Assembly: GCA_002423025.1 (NCBI GenBank)
Contig: DIUN01000026.1
Span: forward strand, 57,809-121,808
Source of the DNA: Sphingomonadales bacterium UBA6157
GTDB lineage: Bacteria; Pseudomonadota; Alphaproteobacteria; Sphingomonadales; Sphingomonadaceae
DNA: 64,000 nt
Direction: 5' to 3'
A program made the position numbers and the translations under genes. This document shows positions 16,348 through 24,781 of this stretch, in pieces. The notes beneath the pieces were generated by a model. That model was not told where the DNA came from and made no database searches. It was given only the letters and a program-made list of their open reading frames with translations. The number at the start of each line of letters is the position of its first letter. Within the stretch, counting starts at the first letter, position 1.

Positions 16348-16851
16348 ATGCGGCCAGACGTCGTGCTGGTGGTTGCGCGCGCCGACAATGGCGTGATCGG
16401 CAAGGATGGCGCCATGCCCTGGCATCTGCCGGCGGACCTCCGGCGCTTCAAGCGGATGACGGTGGGCAAGCCGATCATCATGGGCCGCAAGACCTTTGAA
16501 TCGATCGGCAAGCCGCTCCCCGGCCGGCAGAACATCGTGCTGACCCGCGATGCCGGCTGGCGCGCCGAGGGCGTGACAGTGGTGCCCAATCTCGCCGAGG
16601 CAGTGGCGGCGGCGGGGCTGGACCCGCGCGCCAGGGCCGATGGCATCATGATCATCGGCGGCGCGCAGATCTATGCCGAGGCGCTGCCGAGCGCGACGCG
16701 GGTGGAGCTGACCGAAGTGCATATCGCGCCGGAGGGGGACACCTGGCTGCCGCCGCTCGATGCGTCCCGCTGGCGCGAGGTGGCGCGGGAGGACCATGCC
16801 GCCGAGGGCGAGACGCCGGGCTATTCGTTTGTCACCCTGGTTCGGGCGTGA
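16348..16851 (+). CDS. folA: Dihydrofolate reductase
   Basis: A 167-residue dihydrofolate reductase that regenerates tetrahydrofolate with NADPH. The family features are all there: VVARADNGVIGKDGAMPWHLPADLRRFK, GKPIIMGRKTFESIGKPLPGRQNIV, and the conserved IIGGAQIYAEALP with the glycine pair. It is coupled to thyA. A TTG at 16327 overlapping the thyA stop is also in frame, but the ATG at 16348 gives the family-length N-terminus and is preferred. The pairing with thyA balances folate consumed in dTMP synthesis. Confidence 0.95.
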   Translation: MRPDVVLVVARADNGVIGKDGAMPWHLPADLRRFKRMTVGKPIIMGRKTFESIGKPLPGRQNIVLTRDAGWRAEGVTVVPNLAEAVAAAGLDPRARADGIMIIGGAQIYAEALPSATRVELTEVHIAPEGDTWLPPLDASRWREVAREDHAAEGETPGYSFVTLVRA

Positions 16852-16876
16852 TGCTGGTGCGGGCCTGAGGGGGCAA

Positions 16877-18115
16877 ATGATGCGGATTCTGGCATGGCTG
16901 GCCGGGCTGGTGGCGCTGGCGCTTGCGGTGGCGCTGATGGTCGCCCCTGGCATGGCCGAGCGCTCGATGAACAAGATCGAGGGCAGCGGCGTCTGGCCGG
17001 TGAGCAAGGCGGCGCGGGACCTGCACAAGCGGCTGGTGATCGTCGATCTGCATGGCGATACGCTGCTGTGGAAGCGCGAGCTGCAAAAGCGCAGCGACCG
17101 CGGGCAGATCGACCTGCCGCGCCTGCAGGCCGGCAATGTGGCGCTGCAGATTTTCTCCAGCGTCACCAAGACGCCCAAGGGCCAGAATTACGAGAGCAAT
17201 GGCGGCGATACCGACAATATCACCCTGCTCGCCATCGCCCAGATGCAGCCGGTGCGGACCTGGAACTCGCTGCTCGAGCGCTCGCTCTGGCATGCCGAGA
17301 AGCTGCGCCGCGCCGAGGCCGCCTCGGGCGGGGCGCTGTGGATCGTCCGCAGCTCGGCGGACATCCAGAAGCTGCTCGCCGAGCGCCGCTCAGGCCGGCC
17401 GGCCACCGGCGCCATGCTCTCCGTGGAGGGCGCGCAGAACCTGGAGGGCAAGCGCGAAAACCTTGGCGCGCTCTACACCGCCGGCTTCCGGATGATCGGC
17501 CTGGCGCATTTTTTCGATAATGAAGTCGCCGGCTCGATGCACGGGCTGGAGAAGCACGGCCTGACGCCCCTGGGCCGCGCCGTGGTGCGGGACATGGAGG
17601 CGCGCGGCATGGTGGTGGACCTCGCCCATGCCAGCGCCGCGACCTTTGCCGAGACGCTGGCTATGGCGCGGCGCCCGGTGGTGGTGAGCCATGGCGGCGT
17701 GAAGGGCACCTGCGACACGCCGCGCAACCTCACCGATGCGCAGCTGCGCGCGCTGGCGGCGAACGGCGGCATGATCGGAATCGGCTATTGGGACGCGGCG
17801 GTGTGCGCGCCGACGCCCAAGGCCACGGCAGCGGCGATTCTCCACGTCATCAAGGTGGCGGGCATCGACCATGTCGGGCTTGGCTCGGACTTTGATGGCG
17901 CGGTGACGACGGGCTTTGACACCGCGCACATCGATGCGGTGACGCAGGCGCTGCTCAGCGCCGGGCTGGGCGAAGCGGAGATTGCCCAGGTGGCGGGCGG
18001 CAATGCGCTGCGCCTGCTTGAGGCCGGGTTGCGGCCGCTGGCCCCCTCTGCGCCGGCGGTGCCGGCAGCCTCTGCGGCGGCTCTGCCGCTTGGCGAACCA
18101 GCAGCGGCCCGCTAA
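16877..18115 (+). CDS. Membrane dipeptidase, peptidase family M19
   Basis: A 412-residue zinc dipeptidase of the renal dipeptidase family. An N-terminal hydrophobic helix (MMRILAWLAGLVALALAVAL) serves as signal or anchor. Zinc-ligand motifs follow: the H-x-D pair in VDLHGDTLLW, the bridging glutamate in LSVEGAQN, LAHAS and VSHGGVKG, with GLGSDFDG near the end. The family cleaves dipeptides, including those with D-residues, so it may recycle periplasmic peptides. GAGGGGG precedes the ATG at 16877. The C-terminus ends in an Ala/Pro-rich stretch. It lies between folA and ribF, with gaps of 25 and 9 bp. Confidence 0.9.
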   Translation: MMRILAWLAGLVALALAVALMVAPGMAERSMNKIEGSGVWPVSKAARDLHKRLVIVDLHGDTLLWKRELQKRSDRGQIDLPRLQAGNVALQIFSSVTKTPKGQNYESNGGDTDNITLLAIAQMQPVRTWNSLLERSLWHAEKLRRAEAASGGALWIVRSSADIQKLLAERRSGRPATGAMLSVEGAQNLEGKRENLGALYTAGFRMIGLAHFFDNEVAGSMHGLEKHGLTPLGRAVVRDMEARGMVVDLAHASAATFAETLAMARRPVVVSHGGVKGTCDTPRNLTDAQLRALAANGGMIGIGYWDAAVCAPTPKATAAAILHVIKVAGIDHVGLGSDFDGAVTTGFDTAHIDAVTQALLSAGLGEAEIAQVAGGNALRLLEAGLRPLAPSAPAVPAASAAALPLGEPAAAR

Positions 18116-18124
18116 GGCCGGGGC

Positions 18125-19048
18125 ATGGAGCGAATTACAGGCGGGGCAGCCGTGCCGCAGACGTGCCGGGGTGGCGTCGTGGCATTGGGCAATTTTGATG
18201 GCTTTCACGCCGGGCACCAGGCCGTTGTGGGCCGGGCGCTGGCGCTGGCCCGCGCGCGCGGCGTGCCGGCGCTGGTGGCAAGCTTCGATCCGCACCCGGC
18301 GCGGCTGTTCCAGCCTGGCCTGCCGCCGTTCGCGCTCACCACCGTGCCGCAGCGGCTGGACCTGTTCGCGGCGTTCGGCATGGATGCGGCGGTGATGATT
18401 CCGTTTGAAAAGGCACTGGCCTCGCTCACCGCCGAGGAGTTCGTGGAGCAATGGCTGGTGCGGCGCATGGCCGCGAGCGGCGTGGTGACAGGTGCGGACT
18501 TCACCTTCGGCAAGGGCCGCAGCGGTGATGTGGCGGCGCTGGCGGCGCTGGGCGCCGTGCACGGCTTCACCACGGACGTTGTGGACGCGGTGGGGGACAG
18601 CAGCGGCATCATCTCCTCGACGCGGGTGCGCGAGCGGCTGCGGGCGGCGGACCCGGCGGGGGCCGCGGCGCTGCTCACCAGGCCGTTCACCATTCGCGGC
18701 AAGGTCAGCCATGGCGCCAAGCTGGGCCGCACGCTCGGCTTCCCCACTGCCAACATGAGCCTCGATGATTACCAGCGGCCGGCCTATGGCGTGTATGCCG
18801 TGGTGGCGGTGCTGCCGGATGGCACGCGGGTGAAGGGCGTGGCCAACCTCGGCATCCGCCCGATGATCGAGCCGCCGCTCGAGCTGCTGGAAACCTGGCT
18901 GATGGACTGGACGGGCGATCTCTACGGCAAGGAGATCAGTGTGGAGCTGCACGCCTTCCTGCGGCCGGAGTGGAAGCTGGATGGGTTGGAGGCGCTCAAG
19001 GCGCAGATCGCGGCGGATGCGGACGCGGCGCGGGCGGCGCTGGCCTGA
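18125..19048 (+). CDS. ribF: Bifunctional riboflavin kinase / FAD synthetase
   Basis: A 307-residue two-domain enzyme that phosphorylates riboflavin to FMN and adenylates FMN to FAD. The N-terminal nucleotidyltransferase domain has VVALGNFDGFHAGHQ and SSTRVRERL. The C-terminal kinase domain starts near residue 180, with RGKVSHGAKLGRTLGFPTAN and GVANLGIRP. It is located just upstream of ileS and lspA, a conserved arrangement in many proteobacteria. An inverted repeat with a T-rich edge lies 22 bp after the stop, so ribF and ileS may be separately transcribed. Confidence 0.95.
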   Translation: MERITGGAAVPQTCRGGVVALGNFDGFHAGHQAVVGRALALARARGVPALVASFDPHPARLFQPGLPPFALTTVPQRLDLFAAFGMDAAVMIPFEKALASLTAEEFVEQWLVRRMAASGVVTGADFTFGKGRSGDVAALAALGAVHGFTTDVVDAVGDSSGIISSTRVRERLRAADPAGAAALLTRPFTIRGKVSHGAKLGRTLGFPTANMSLDDYQRPAYGVYAVVAVLPDGTRVKGVANLGIRPMIEPPLELLETWLMDWTGDLYGKEISVELHAFLRPEWKLDGLEALKAQIAADADAARAALA

Positions 19049-19070
19049 GGCGGCATTTGCACACAGGAAG

Positions 19071-19098
19071 CTGGGTCCCGGCGAACGCCGGGACCCAG
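19071..19098. repeat. REP-like palindrome between ribF and ileS
   Basis: A 13-bp perfect inverted repeat (CTGGGTCCCGGCG, AA, CGCCGGGACCCAG) followed by TTTCTTCT. It belongs to the same family as the copies at 22951-22979, 23040-23068 and 29698-29725. The stem plus T run could end transcription after ribF. Such GTCATCCCGGCGAA-type palindromes are commonly seen in sphingomonad intergenic regions. Confidence 0.85.
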
Positions 19099-19188
19099 TT
19101 TCTTCTGGTGCCACACCCTTGCGCCATCCGGATATCGCAGAGAAGCGCGTGACATTGACCCTCACCCTCCTCTAGACGAAACCCCATC

Positions 19189-21993
19189 ATGACCATCGAT
19201 TATCGCGACACAGTCTTTCTGCCCCGCACGGATTTTCCGATGAAGGCGGGCCTGCCGGAAAAGGAACCGGTGATCCTGGCGCGCTGGCTGGGCGATGGCC
19301 TGTATGAGCGGCTGCGCGAGAGCCGCGCCGGCCGCCAGAAGTTCATCCTCCACGATGGCCCGCCCTATGCGAATGGGGACATGCACATCGGCCATGCGCT
19401 CAACCATATCCTCAAGGACATGGTGGTGCGCAGCCAGAGCCTGCTCGGCAAGGACGCGCCCTATGTGCCGGGCTGGGATTGCCATGGCCTGCCGATCGAG
19501 TGGAAGGTCGAGGAGAAATACCGCGCCAAGAAGCTGAACAAGGATGAAGTGCCGGCGGACGAGTTCCGCGCCGAGTGCCGGGCCTATGCCCAGCATTGGG
19601 TCAACACCCAGCGCGAGCAGCTGAAGCGGCTGGGCATCAATGGCGATTGGGACAACCCCTATCTCACCATGGATTTTGCCGCCGAGGCGACGATCGTTTC
19701 GGAGCTGCTGAAGTTTGCCACCTCGGGCCAGCTCTATCGCGGGGCCAAGCCGGTGATGTGGTCCCCGGTGGAAAAGACCGCACTGGCGGAAGCCGAAGTG
19801 GAATATGAGGACATCACCTCGACACAGATCGACGTGGCGTTCGAGATTGTGGACGCACCGAATTGCCCGGAACTGGTCGGCGCTTGCGCAGTGATCTGGA
19901 CGACGACGCCGTGGACGATCCCGGCGAACCAGGCTTTGGCTTATGGGCCGGAGATTGAGTATCTACTGATCGACTTTGACTACGAGCAGGAGCGGAGCAT
20001 TTCTGTTCTGGTCGCCGCCGAGTTAATGGCCCAGTTCGAGGCCCGTGTCGGGCAACCAAACCTCAAGAAACTGGTCCTTCGTAAGCGTATCAAAGGCTCC
20101 GAACTCGCTGGCACCACAGCCCGTCACCCGATGCACGCCCTTGGCGGCTTCTTCGCCACGCCACGGCCGTTCCTGCCCGGTGATTTCGTCACCACCGAGA
20201 CCGGCACCGGCCTCGTCCATATGGCCCCGGACCATGGCGAGGACGATTTCCTGCTGTGCAAGGCGCATGGCATCAACCCGGTGTTCGCCGTGGAAGGTGA
20301 TGGCCGCTACCGGGCCGATTGGCTGTGGCTCGGCGGCGAAGGCTCGGTCATCAACCCCAAGTTCAATGCGCCGGAAGGCCCGATCTGCACGGCGCTGCGC
20401 GAGGCCGGCGGGCTGCTGGCGGCGAGCGCCGATTATCGCCACAGCTATCCGCACTCCTGGCGCTCCAAGGCCAAGGTGATCTTCCGCTGCACGCCGCAGT
20501 GGTTCATCCCGATGGACCGGGAGCGCGAGGCGCCCCTGCAGGGCACGCTGCGCGAAACCGCCATGCAGGCGATCACCGATACGCGCTGGGTGCCGGCCAA
20601 GGGCGAGAACCGCATCCGCTCGATGGTGGAAGGCCGGCCGGACTGGGTGATCTCGCGACAGCGCGCCTGGGGTGTGCCGATCACGCTGTTCGTCAACCGC
20701 AAGACCGGGGTTTACCTGCAGGATGCGGCGGTCAACGCCCGCATCGTCGCGGCGGTGCGCGCCAAGGGTGTCGATGCCTGGAGCGAGGCGGCGGCTGCGG
20801 AGCTGCTCGGGCCGGAGTACGACCTCGCCGATTATGAGCGGGTGACCGACATTCTCGATGTGTGGTTCGACAGCGGCTGCACCCATGCCTTCGTGCTGGA
20901 GAGCGGGCGCTGGCCGGCGCTGCAATGGCCGGCGGACCTGTATCTGGAAGGCTCGGACCAGCATCGCGGCTGGTTCCAGTCCAGCCTGATGCAGAGCTGC
21001 GGCACGCGTGGCCGGGCGCCTTACAACGCCGTGCTCACCCATGGTTTCACCATGGACCAGAGCGGCAAGAAGATGTCCAAATCGCTCGGCAACACGGTGG
21101 ATCCGGCCGTGCTGATGAAGGATTATGGCGCCGATATCCTGCGGCTCTGGGCGCTGACGGTGGATTTCACCGAGGACCATCGCATCGGCAAGGAAATCCT
21201 TGGCACGGTGGCAGACCAGTACCGCAAGCTGCGCAACACCTTCCGCTACCTGCTGGGGGCGCTCGATGGCTTCAGCGCCGCCGAGCGCCTGCCGGTGGCC
21301 GAGATGCCCGAGCTGGAGCGCTGGGTGCTGCACCGCCTCGCCGAGATCGACGCCGAGATGCGCCGGGCGGCCGGGGATTATGATTTCAACGCCTGGGTCG
21401 ATACCATCTCGACCTTTGTGAACGGCGACCTTTCGGCCTTCGTTTTCGATGTGCGCAAGGATTCGCTCTATTGCGACGCGCCGGGTGATACCCGCCGTCG
21501 TGCCTGGCGCACGGTGCTCGATACGCTGTTCGAGGCGCTGGTGCGCTGGATGGCGCCGGTGCTGGTGTTCACCGCCGAGGAGGTCTGGGGCACCCGCTAT
21601 CCGGATGGCGGCTCGGTGCATCTGCAGGAGTGGCCCGCCGTGGATGCCGGCTGGCGCGATGATGCACTGGCAGCGAAGTGGGAGCGGCTGCGGGCGCTGC
21701 GCCGCGCCGTGACGGAAGCCATCGAACCGCTGCGCAAGGCCAAGGTGCTGGGCTCCAGCCTGGAGGCCGAGGTGGTGCTGGCGCTGACGCCTGAGGACCG
21801 GGCGATCGTGGCCGGCGTGGACTTTGCCGAGCTGTGCATCGCCGGCAGCGTCACGCTGCAGGATGGCGCCGAGACGGCCGTGACGGTGAGCAAGACCGGC
21901 GACGCCAAGTGCGGCCGCTGCTGGCGGCACCTGCCGGACGTGGCGGAAGACACCGGCCTGTGCGGGCGCTGCGACAGCGTGGTCTCCGCGTGA
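19189..21993 (+). CDS. ileS: Isoleucyl-tRNA synthetase
   Basis: A 934-residue class I synthetase charging tRNA-Ile. The HIGH motif is at 66-69 (HIGHALNHIL), a CP1 editing domain lies in the middle with TTTPWTIPANQALAYG, and KMSKS is at 628-632. The C-terminal zinc-binding cysteines occur as CGRCWRHL and CGRCDS. Start MTIDYRDTVFLPRTDFPMK is typical. A moderately A/T-richer stretch of codons runs from about 19840 to 20110, within the editing domain. The stop overlaps the GTG of lspA. Confidence 0.97.
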   Translation: MTIDYRDTVFLPRTDFPMKAGLPEKEPVILARWLGDGLYERLRESRAGRQKFILHDGPPYANGDMHIGHALNHILKDMVVRSQSLLGKDAPYVPGWDCHGLPIEWKVEEKYRAKKLNKDEVPADEFRAECRAYAQHWVNTQREQLKRLGINGDWDNPYLTMDFAAEATIVSELLKFATSGQLYRGAKPVMWSPVEKTALAEAEVEYEDITSTQIDVAFEIVDAPNCPELVGACAVIWTTTPWTIPANQALAYGPEIEYLLIDFDYEQERSISVLVAAELMAQFEARVGQPNLKKLVLRKRIKGSELAGTTARHPMHALGGFFATPRPFLPGDFVTTETGTGLVHMAPDHGEDDFLLCKAHGINPVFAVEGDGRYRADWLWLGGEGSVINPKFNAPEGPICTALREAGGLLAASADYRHSYPHSWRSKAKVIFRCTPQWFIPMDREREAPLQGTLRETAMQAITDTRWVPAKGENRIRSMVEGRPDWVISRQRAWGVPITLFVNRKTGVYLQDAAVNARIVAAVRAKGVDAWSEAAAAELLGPEYDLADYERVTDILDVWFDSGCTHAFVLESGRWPALQWPADLYLEGSDQHRGWFQSSLMQSCGTRGRAPYNAVLTHGFTMDQSGKKMSKSLGNTVDPAVLMKDYGADILRLWALTVDFTEDHRIGKEILGTVADQYRKLRNTFRYLLGALDGFSAAERLPVAEMPELERWVLHRLAEIDAEMRRAAGDYDFNAWVDTISTFVNGDLSAFVFDVRKDSLYCDAPGDTRRRAWRTVLDTLFEALVRWMAPVLVFTAEEVWGTRYPDGGSVHLQEWPAVDAGWRDDALAAKWERLRALRRAVTEAIEPLRKAKVLGSSLEAEVVLALTPEDRAIVAGVDFAELCIAGSVTLQDGAETAVTVSKTGDAKCGRCWRHLPDVAEDTGLCGRCDSVVSA

Positions 21994-22454
21994 GAGTTCA
22001 GGCCTATCTGCTGGCGCTGCTCGTGTGCGTGCTCGACCAGATCAGCAAATACTGGATCCTCGAGATCGTGAAGCTGCCCGAGCGCGGCTTTGTCGATCTG
22101 CTGCCGTTTTTCCGGCTGACGTTCGTTGGCAATGTCGGCGTTTCGATGGGGCTGTTTTCGGCTGATTCGGATGCCGGGCGCTGGCTGCTGGTGGCGCTCA
22201 CTGCCGGCATCGCCTGCGTGGTGGTGTGGTGGATAGCGTCCGAGAAGCACAAGCCCGAGATCCTCTCCCTGGGGCTGGTGCTAGGCGGCGCGCTGGGCAA
22301 TATCATTGACCGGGTGCGCTTTGGCTATGTGGTCGATTTTTTGCACTTCTTCTGGGGCGAGCGCAGCTTCTGGGTGTTCAATGTTGCGGATGCTGCGATA
22401 ACCTGCGGTGTGCTAGTGTTGCTTGTGCGGGCCCTGCGGCCGGCGAAAGGATAA
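21990..22454 (+). CDS. lspA: Lipoprotein signal peptidase II
   Basis: A 154-residue inner-membrane aspartyl protease that cleaves the signal peptide of prolipoproteins. It has four transmembrane segments and both catalytic aspartates, in GALGNIIDRVRFGYVVDFLH and FNVADAAITCG. The GTG at 21990 overlaps the ileS TGA; the frame upstream lies inside ileS and lacks conservation. The next gene encodes a lipoprotein, itself a likely substrate. Confidence 0.95.
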   Translation: MRVQAYLLALLVCVLDQISKYWILEIVKLPERGFVDLLPFFRLTFVGNVGVSMGLFSADSDAGRWLLVALTAGIACVVVWWIASEKHKPEILSLGLVLGGALGNIIDRVRFGYVVDFLHFFWGERSFWVFNVADAAITCGVLVLLVRALRPAKG

Positions 22455-22460
22455 GATGTG

Positions 22461-22904
22461 ATGCGTGACTTTGCTCTTGTGCGGAATGCCGGCCTGCTCG
22501 TGGCGGGCGCGCTGCTGCTCACGGCCTGCGGCGGTGGCCGCAGCCTCTCCGATCGCGCCGGCCCGGATGAGCTGGCGATCACCCGCGCCGCGCCGCTGGT
22601 TGTGCCCACGGATTTCTCGCTGGTGCCGCCCAAGCCCGGCTCGCCGCGCGCCACCGGCACGGATGCCCAGTCCGCCGCCATGGAAGCGCTGTTCGGCCCC
22701 GGCGTGAAGGTGCCGCCGCGCTCGCCCGTGGAGCAGCAGATGCTCGACAAGGCCGGCGCCGCGAACACGGACCCTGCGATCCGCTCCAATGCGGGTGACC
22801 CGGCGACCTCCACGGTCAACAAGGGCGCCTTTGTGCGCGAGCTGATGGATGCGCCGTCGCGCACCATCGATGGCCAGCGGGCCTCGGTGGCGCTGGCCCA
22901 GTAA
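22461..22904 (+). CDS. DUF3035 lipoprotein
   Basis: A 147-residue predicted lipoprotein with a lipobox (LLTACGGG, cysteine about residue 22) and the DUF3035 core (PDELAITRAAPLVVPTDFSLVPPKPG and AMEALFGPG). Function is unknown; the family commonly sits next to lspA in Alphaproteobacteria. The coding start could be the GTG at 22458 or the ATG at 22461; AAAGGA upstream serves either. The stop codon lies in the first unit of a short tandem repeat that repeats the CAGTAA end of the gene three more times downstream. Confidence 0.85.
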   Translation: MRDFALVRNAGLLVAGALLLTACGGGRSLSDRAGPDELAITRAAPLVVPTDFSLVPPKPGSPRATGTDAQSAAMEALFGPGVKVPPRSPVEQQMLDKAGAANTDPAIRSNAGDPATSTVNKGAFVRELMDAPSRTIDGQRASVALAQ

Positions 22905-22955
22905 GCGCTGGCTCAGTAAGCGCGGCACAGTAAGCGCGGCACAGTAATCGCTGTC
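22899..22955 (+). repeat. Tandem repeat of the gene end (CAGTAAGCGC units)
   Basis: Four head-to-tail units begin with CAGTAA at 22899, 22914, 22928 and 22942, with periods 15, 14 and 14. The first CAGTAA is the last codon and stop of the DUF3035 gene, so the repeat multiplies the stop region without changing the protein. The last unit runs directly into the REP-like palindrome at 22951. Confidence 0.85.
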
Positions 22956-23072
22956 ATCCCGGCGAACGCCGGGACCCAGCTGGCTTGTGCGCGCACGACC
23001 GTGTGCTTGCTGGCGCTATTTTTACCCAACGAGAAGCAACTGGGTCCCGGCGTTCGCCGGGATGACAGCGAT
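22947..23072. repeat. Pair of REP-like palindromes in inverted orientation
   Basis: A 29-bp element at 22951-22979 (CTGTCATCCCGGCGAACGCC then GGGACCCAG) recurs as its exact reverse complement at 23040-23068, with a few more matching bases on the outer side. The 60-bp spacer has no gene. Each copy can fold on itself and the two can also pair with each other, a layout like REP doublets. It separates the lspA operon from the convergent HerA-like gene and could stop transcription from both sides. Confidence 0.9.
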
Positions 23073-23092
23073 CTATGCGTTGGTGCCCGGGC

Positions 23093-24688
23093 TTATTTCA
23101 GCAGGCTGCCGAGGATGCCGCGCAGCAGCTGGCCACCCAGTTTGCCGGCCAGCTGGCGCCCCACTGATGAGGCGGCCGAGCGGGCGACGTTGGTGATGAC
23201 TGTTTCTGTCAGCGATTTCGGCTGGGCGCGCTTGGCGGCGGCTTCGGCGCGCACTTTCGCGGCTTCGTCGCGGGCGGCGGTGCGGGCGTCCTGGTCTGCC
23301 TTTTTGGCGGCGGCGGCATCGAGCTTGGCTTGCAGCATCGCCGCCTTGGCGGCGTCCTGCTCGGCCTCGCTGCGCAGCGCTGCGGCCTTGGCTTCCTCGG
23401 CGCGGACGTTGAGCTTCTCATAGGCCGATTCGCGATCGACCCGGTCTTCATACTCCCCGAACACCGGCGAGGTGTTGACGATCGCGGCGCGCTCGGCCTC
23501 GGTGATCGGGCCAACGCGCGAGCGCGGCGGCGCGATGAGCGTGCGCTCCACGGGCGAGGGCGCGCCATCGGCCTGGAGCAGAGACACCAGCGCCTCGCCG
23601 ACCTTCAGCTCGGTGATGGCGGTGACGACATTGACGCCGGCATTGGCGCGGAAGGTTTCCGCCGCGGCCTTGATGGCGCGCTGGTCGCGCGGGGTGAAGG
23701 CGCGCAGCGCGTGCTGGACACGGTTGCCGAGCTGGCCGGCCACCTTCTCGGGGATGTCGATGGGGTTCTGGCTGATGAAATACACGCCGACGCCCTTGGA
23801 GCGGACAAGGCGGACGACCTGCTCCACCTTGTCATGCAGCGCCTCGGGCGCTTCATCGAACAGCAGGTGCGCTTCATCGAAGAAGAAGACGAGGCGCGGC
23901 TTCTCCGGATCACCGATTTCCGGCAGCGTCTCGAACAGCTCTGAGAGCAGCCAGAGCAGGAAGGTGGCGTAGAGCCGTGGGGACTGCATCAGCTTGTCGG
24001 CCGCGAGGATGTTGACCATGCCGCGGCCATCGCTGGTGGTGCGGATGAAATCCTTGATGTCGAGCGCCGGCTCGCCAAAGAAATGCTCGCCGCCCTGCGA
24101 TTCCAGCTGGAGCAGCTGGCGCTGGATGGCGCCGACGCTGGCCTTGGTGACATTGCCGTATTTGGCCGCCAGCTCCCCGGCGTTCTCGGCGCAAAACGCC
24201 AGCACGGCCTGCAGGTCCTTGAGGTCGAGGATCAGCAGGCCCAGGTCATCGGCGTAGCGGAAGGTGATGGTGAGCACGCCCTCCTGCGTCTCGTTGAGGC
24301 CCATCAGCCGGGCGAGCAGCAGCGGCCCCATTTCGCTGACGGTGGTGCGGATCGGGTGGCCCTGCTCGCCGAACAGGTCCCAGAACACCACGGGGTTGGC
24401 GGCATAATCATAATCGGCAAGGCCGATCTCGGCGGCGCGCTTGCCGGTCCAGGCGGCGGCTTCGCTGCCCTTTTTGGCCATGCCGGCAATGTCCCCCTTC
24501 ACATCGGCGAGGAACACCGGAACGCCCTCCCGCGAGAAGCCCTCGGCGATGGTTTGCAGCGTGACGGTCTTGCCGGTGCCGGTGGCGCCGGCGATCAGCC
24601 CGTGGCGGTTGGCACGCTTGAGCACGAGCGCCTGCGGCGTCTTCACCTCACCGGTGATGCCGAGGCCGATAGTGATGCTGTCGCTCAT
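23093..24688 (-). CDS. HerA-like ATPase of the DUF853/YjgR family
   Basis: A 531-residue P-loop ATPase of the HerA/FtsK superfamily (YjgR, DUF853). Walker A is GATGTGKT (34-41), Walker B is LVFFFDEAHLLF, and the sensor-like segment is VYFISQNPIDIPEKVAGQLG. The core ends near residue 410. It is followed by an Ala/Lys/Glu-rich coiled-coil stretch (about 425-495) and a Gly/Leu C-terminus. The molecular role of YjgR proteins is unknown. It is monocistronic and faces the DUF3035 gene across a repeat-containing gap. Confidence 0.88.
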   Translation of the reverse strand: MSDSITIGLGITGEVKTPQALVLKRANRHGLIAGATGTGKTVTLQTIAEGFSREGVPVFLADVKGDIAGMAKKGSEAAAWTGKRAAEIGLADYDYAANPVVFWDLFGEQGHPIRTTVSEMGPLLLARLMGLNETQEGVLTITFRYADDLGLLILDLKDLQAVLAFCAENAGELAAKYGNVTKASVGAIQRQLLQLESQGGEHFFGEPALDIKDFIRTTSDGRGMVNILAADKLMQSPRLYATFLLWLLSELFETLPEIGDPEKPRLVFFFDEAHLLFDEAPEALHDKVEQVVRLVRSKGVGVYFISQNPIDIPEKVAGQLGNRVQHALRAFTPRDQRAIKAAAETFRANAGVNVVTAITELKVGEALVSLLQADGAPSPVERTLIAPPRSRVGPITEAERAAIVNTSPVFGEYEDRVDRESAYEKLNVRAEEAKAAALRSEAEQDAAKAAMLQAKLDAAAAKKADQDARTAARDEAAKVRAEAAAKRAQPKSLTETVITNVARSAASSVGRQLAGKLGGQLLRGILGSLLK

Positions 24689-24750
24689 GTGAATCCCCCC
24701 GTATGTGCTTAAGGGGATAGCCGGTTTCGCATCCCGGATGAAGGGCCCGC

Positions 24751-24774
24751 GCCCTCCCCGGTGAAGGGGAGGGC
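24751..24774 (-). terminator. Hairpin after degP
   Basis: A 9-bp perfect inverted repeat (GCCCTCCCC at 24751-24759, GGGGAGGGC at 24766-24774) with a 6-nt loop starts 7 bp beyond the degP stop. It lies in the right place to end the degP transcript, but no T run follows. Confidence 0.5.
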
Positions 24775-24781
24775 GGAAGGC

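Noticed and set aside
17390..19165. 591-codon open frame opposite the M19 dipeptidase and ribF
   Set aside because: Antisense of two well-supported genes; composition is His/Arg/Gln-rich with no recognisable domain.
19840..20110. Second recombined patch, in the editing domain of ileS
   Set aside because: Codon choice is only mildly more A/T-rich here than in the rest of the gene; too weak to claim without statistics.
20023..21930. 635-codon open frame opposite ileS
   Set aside because: Shadow of ileS; no conserved motif and no start signal.
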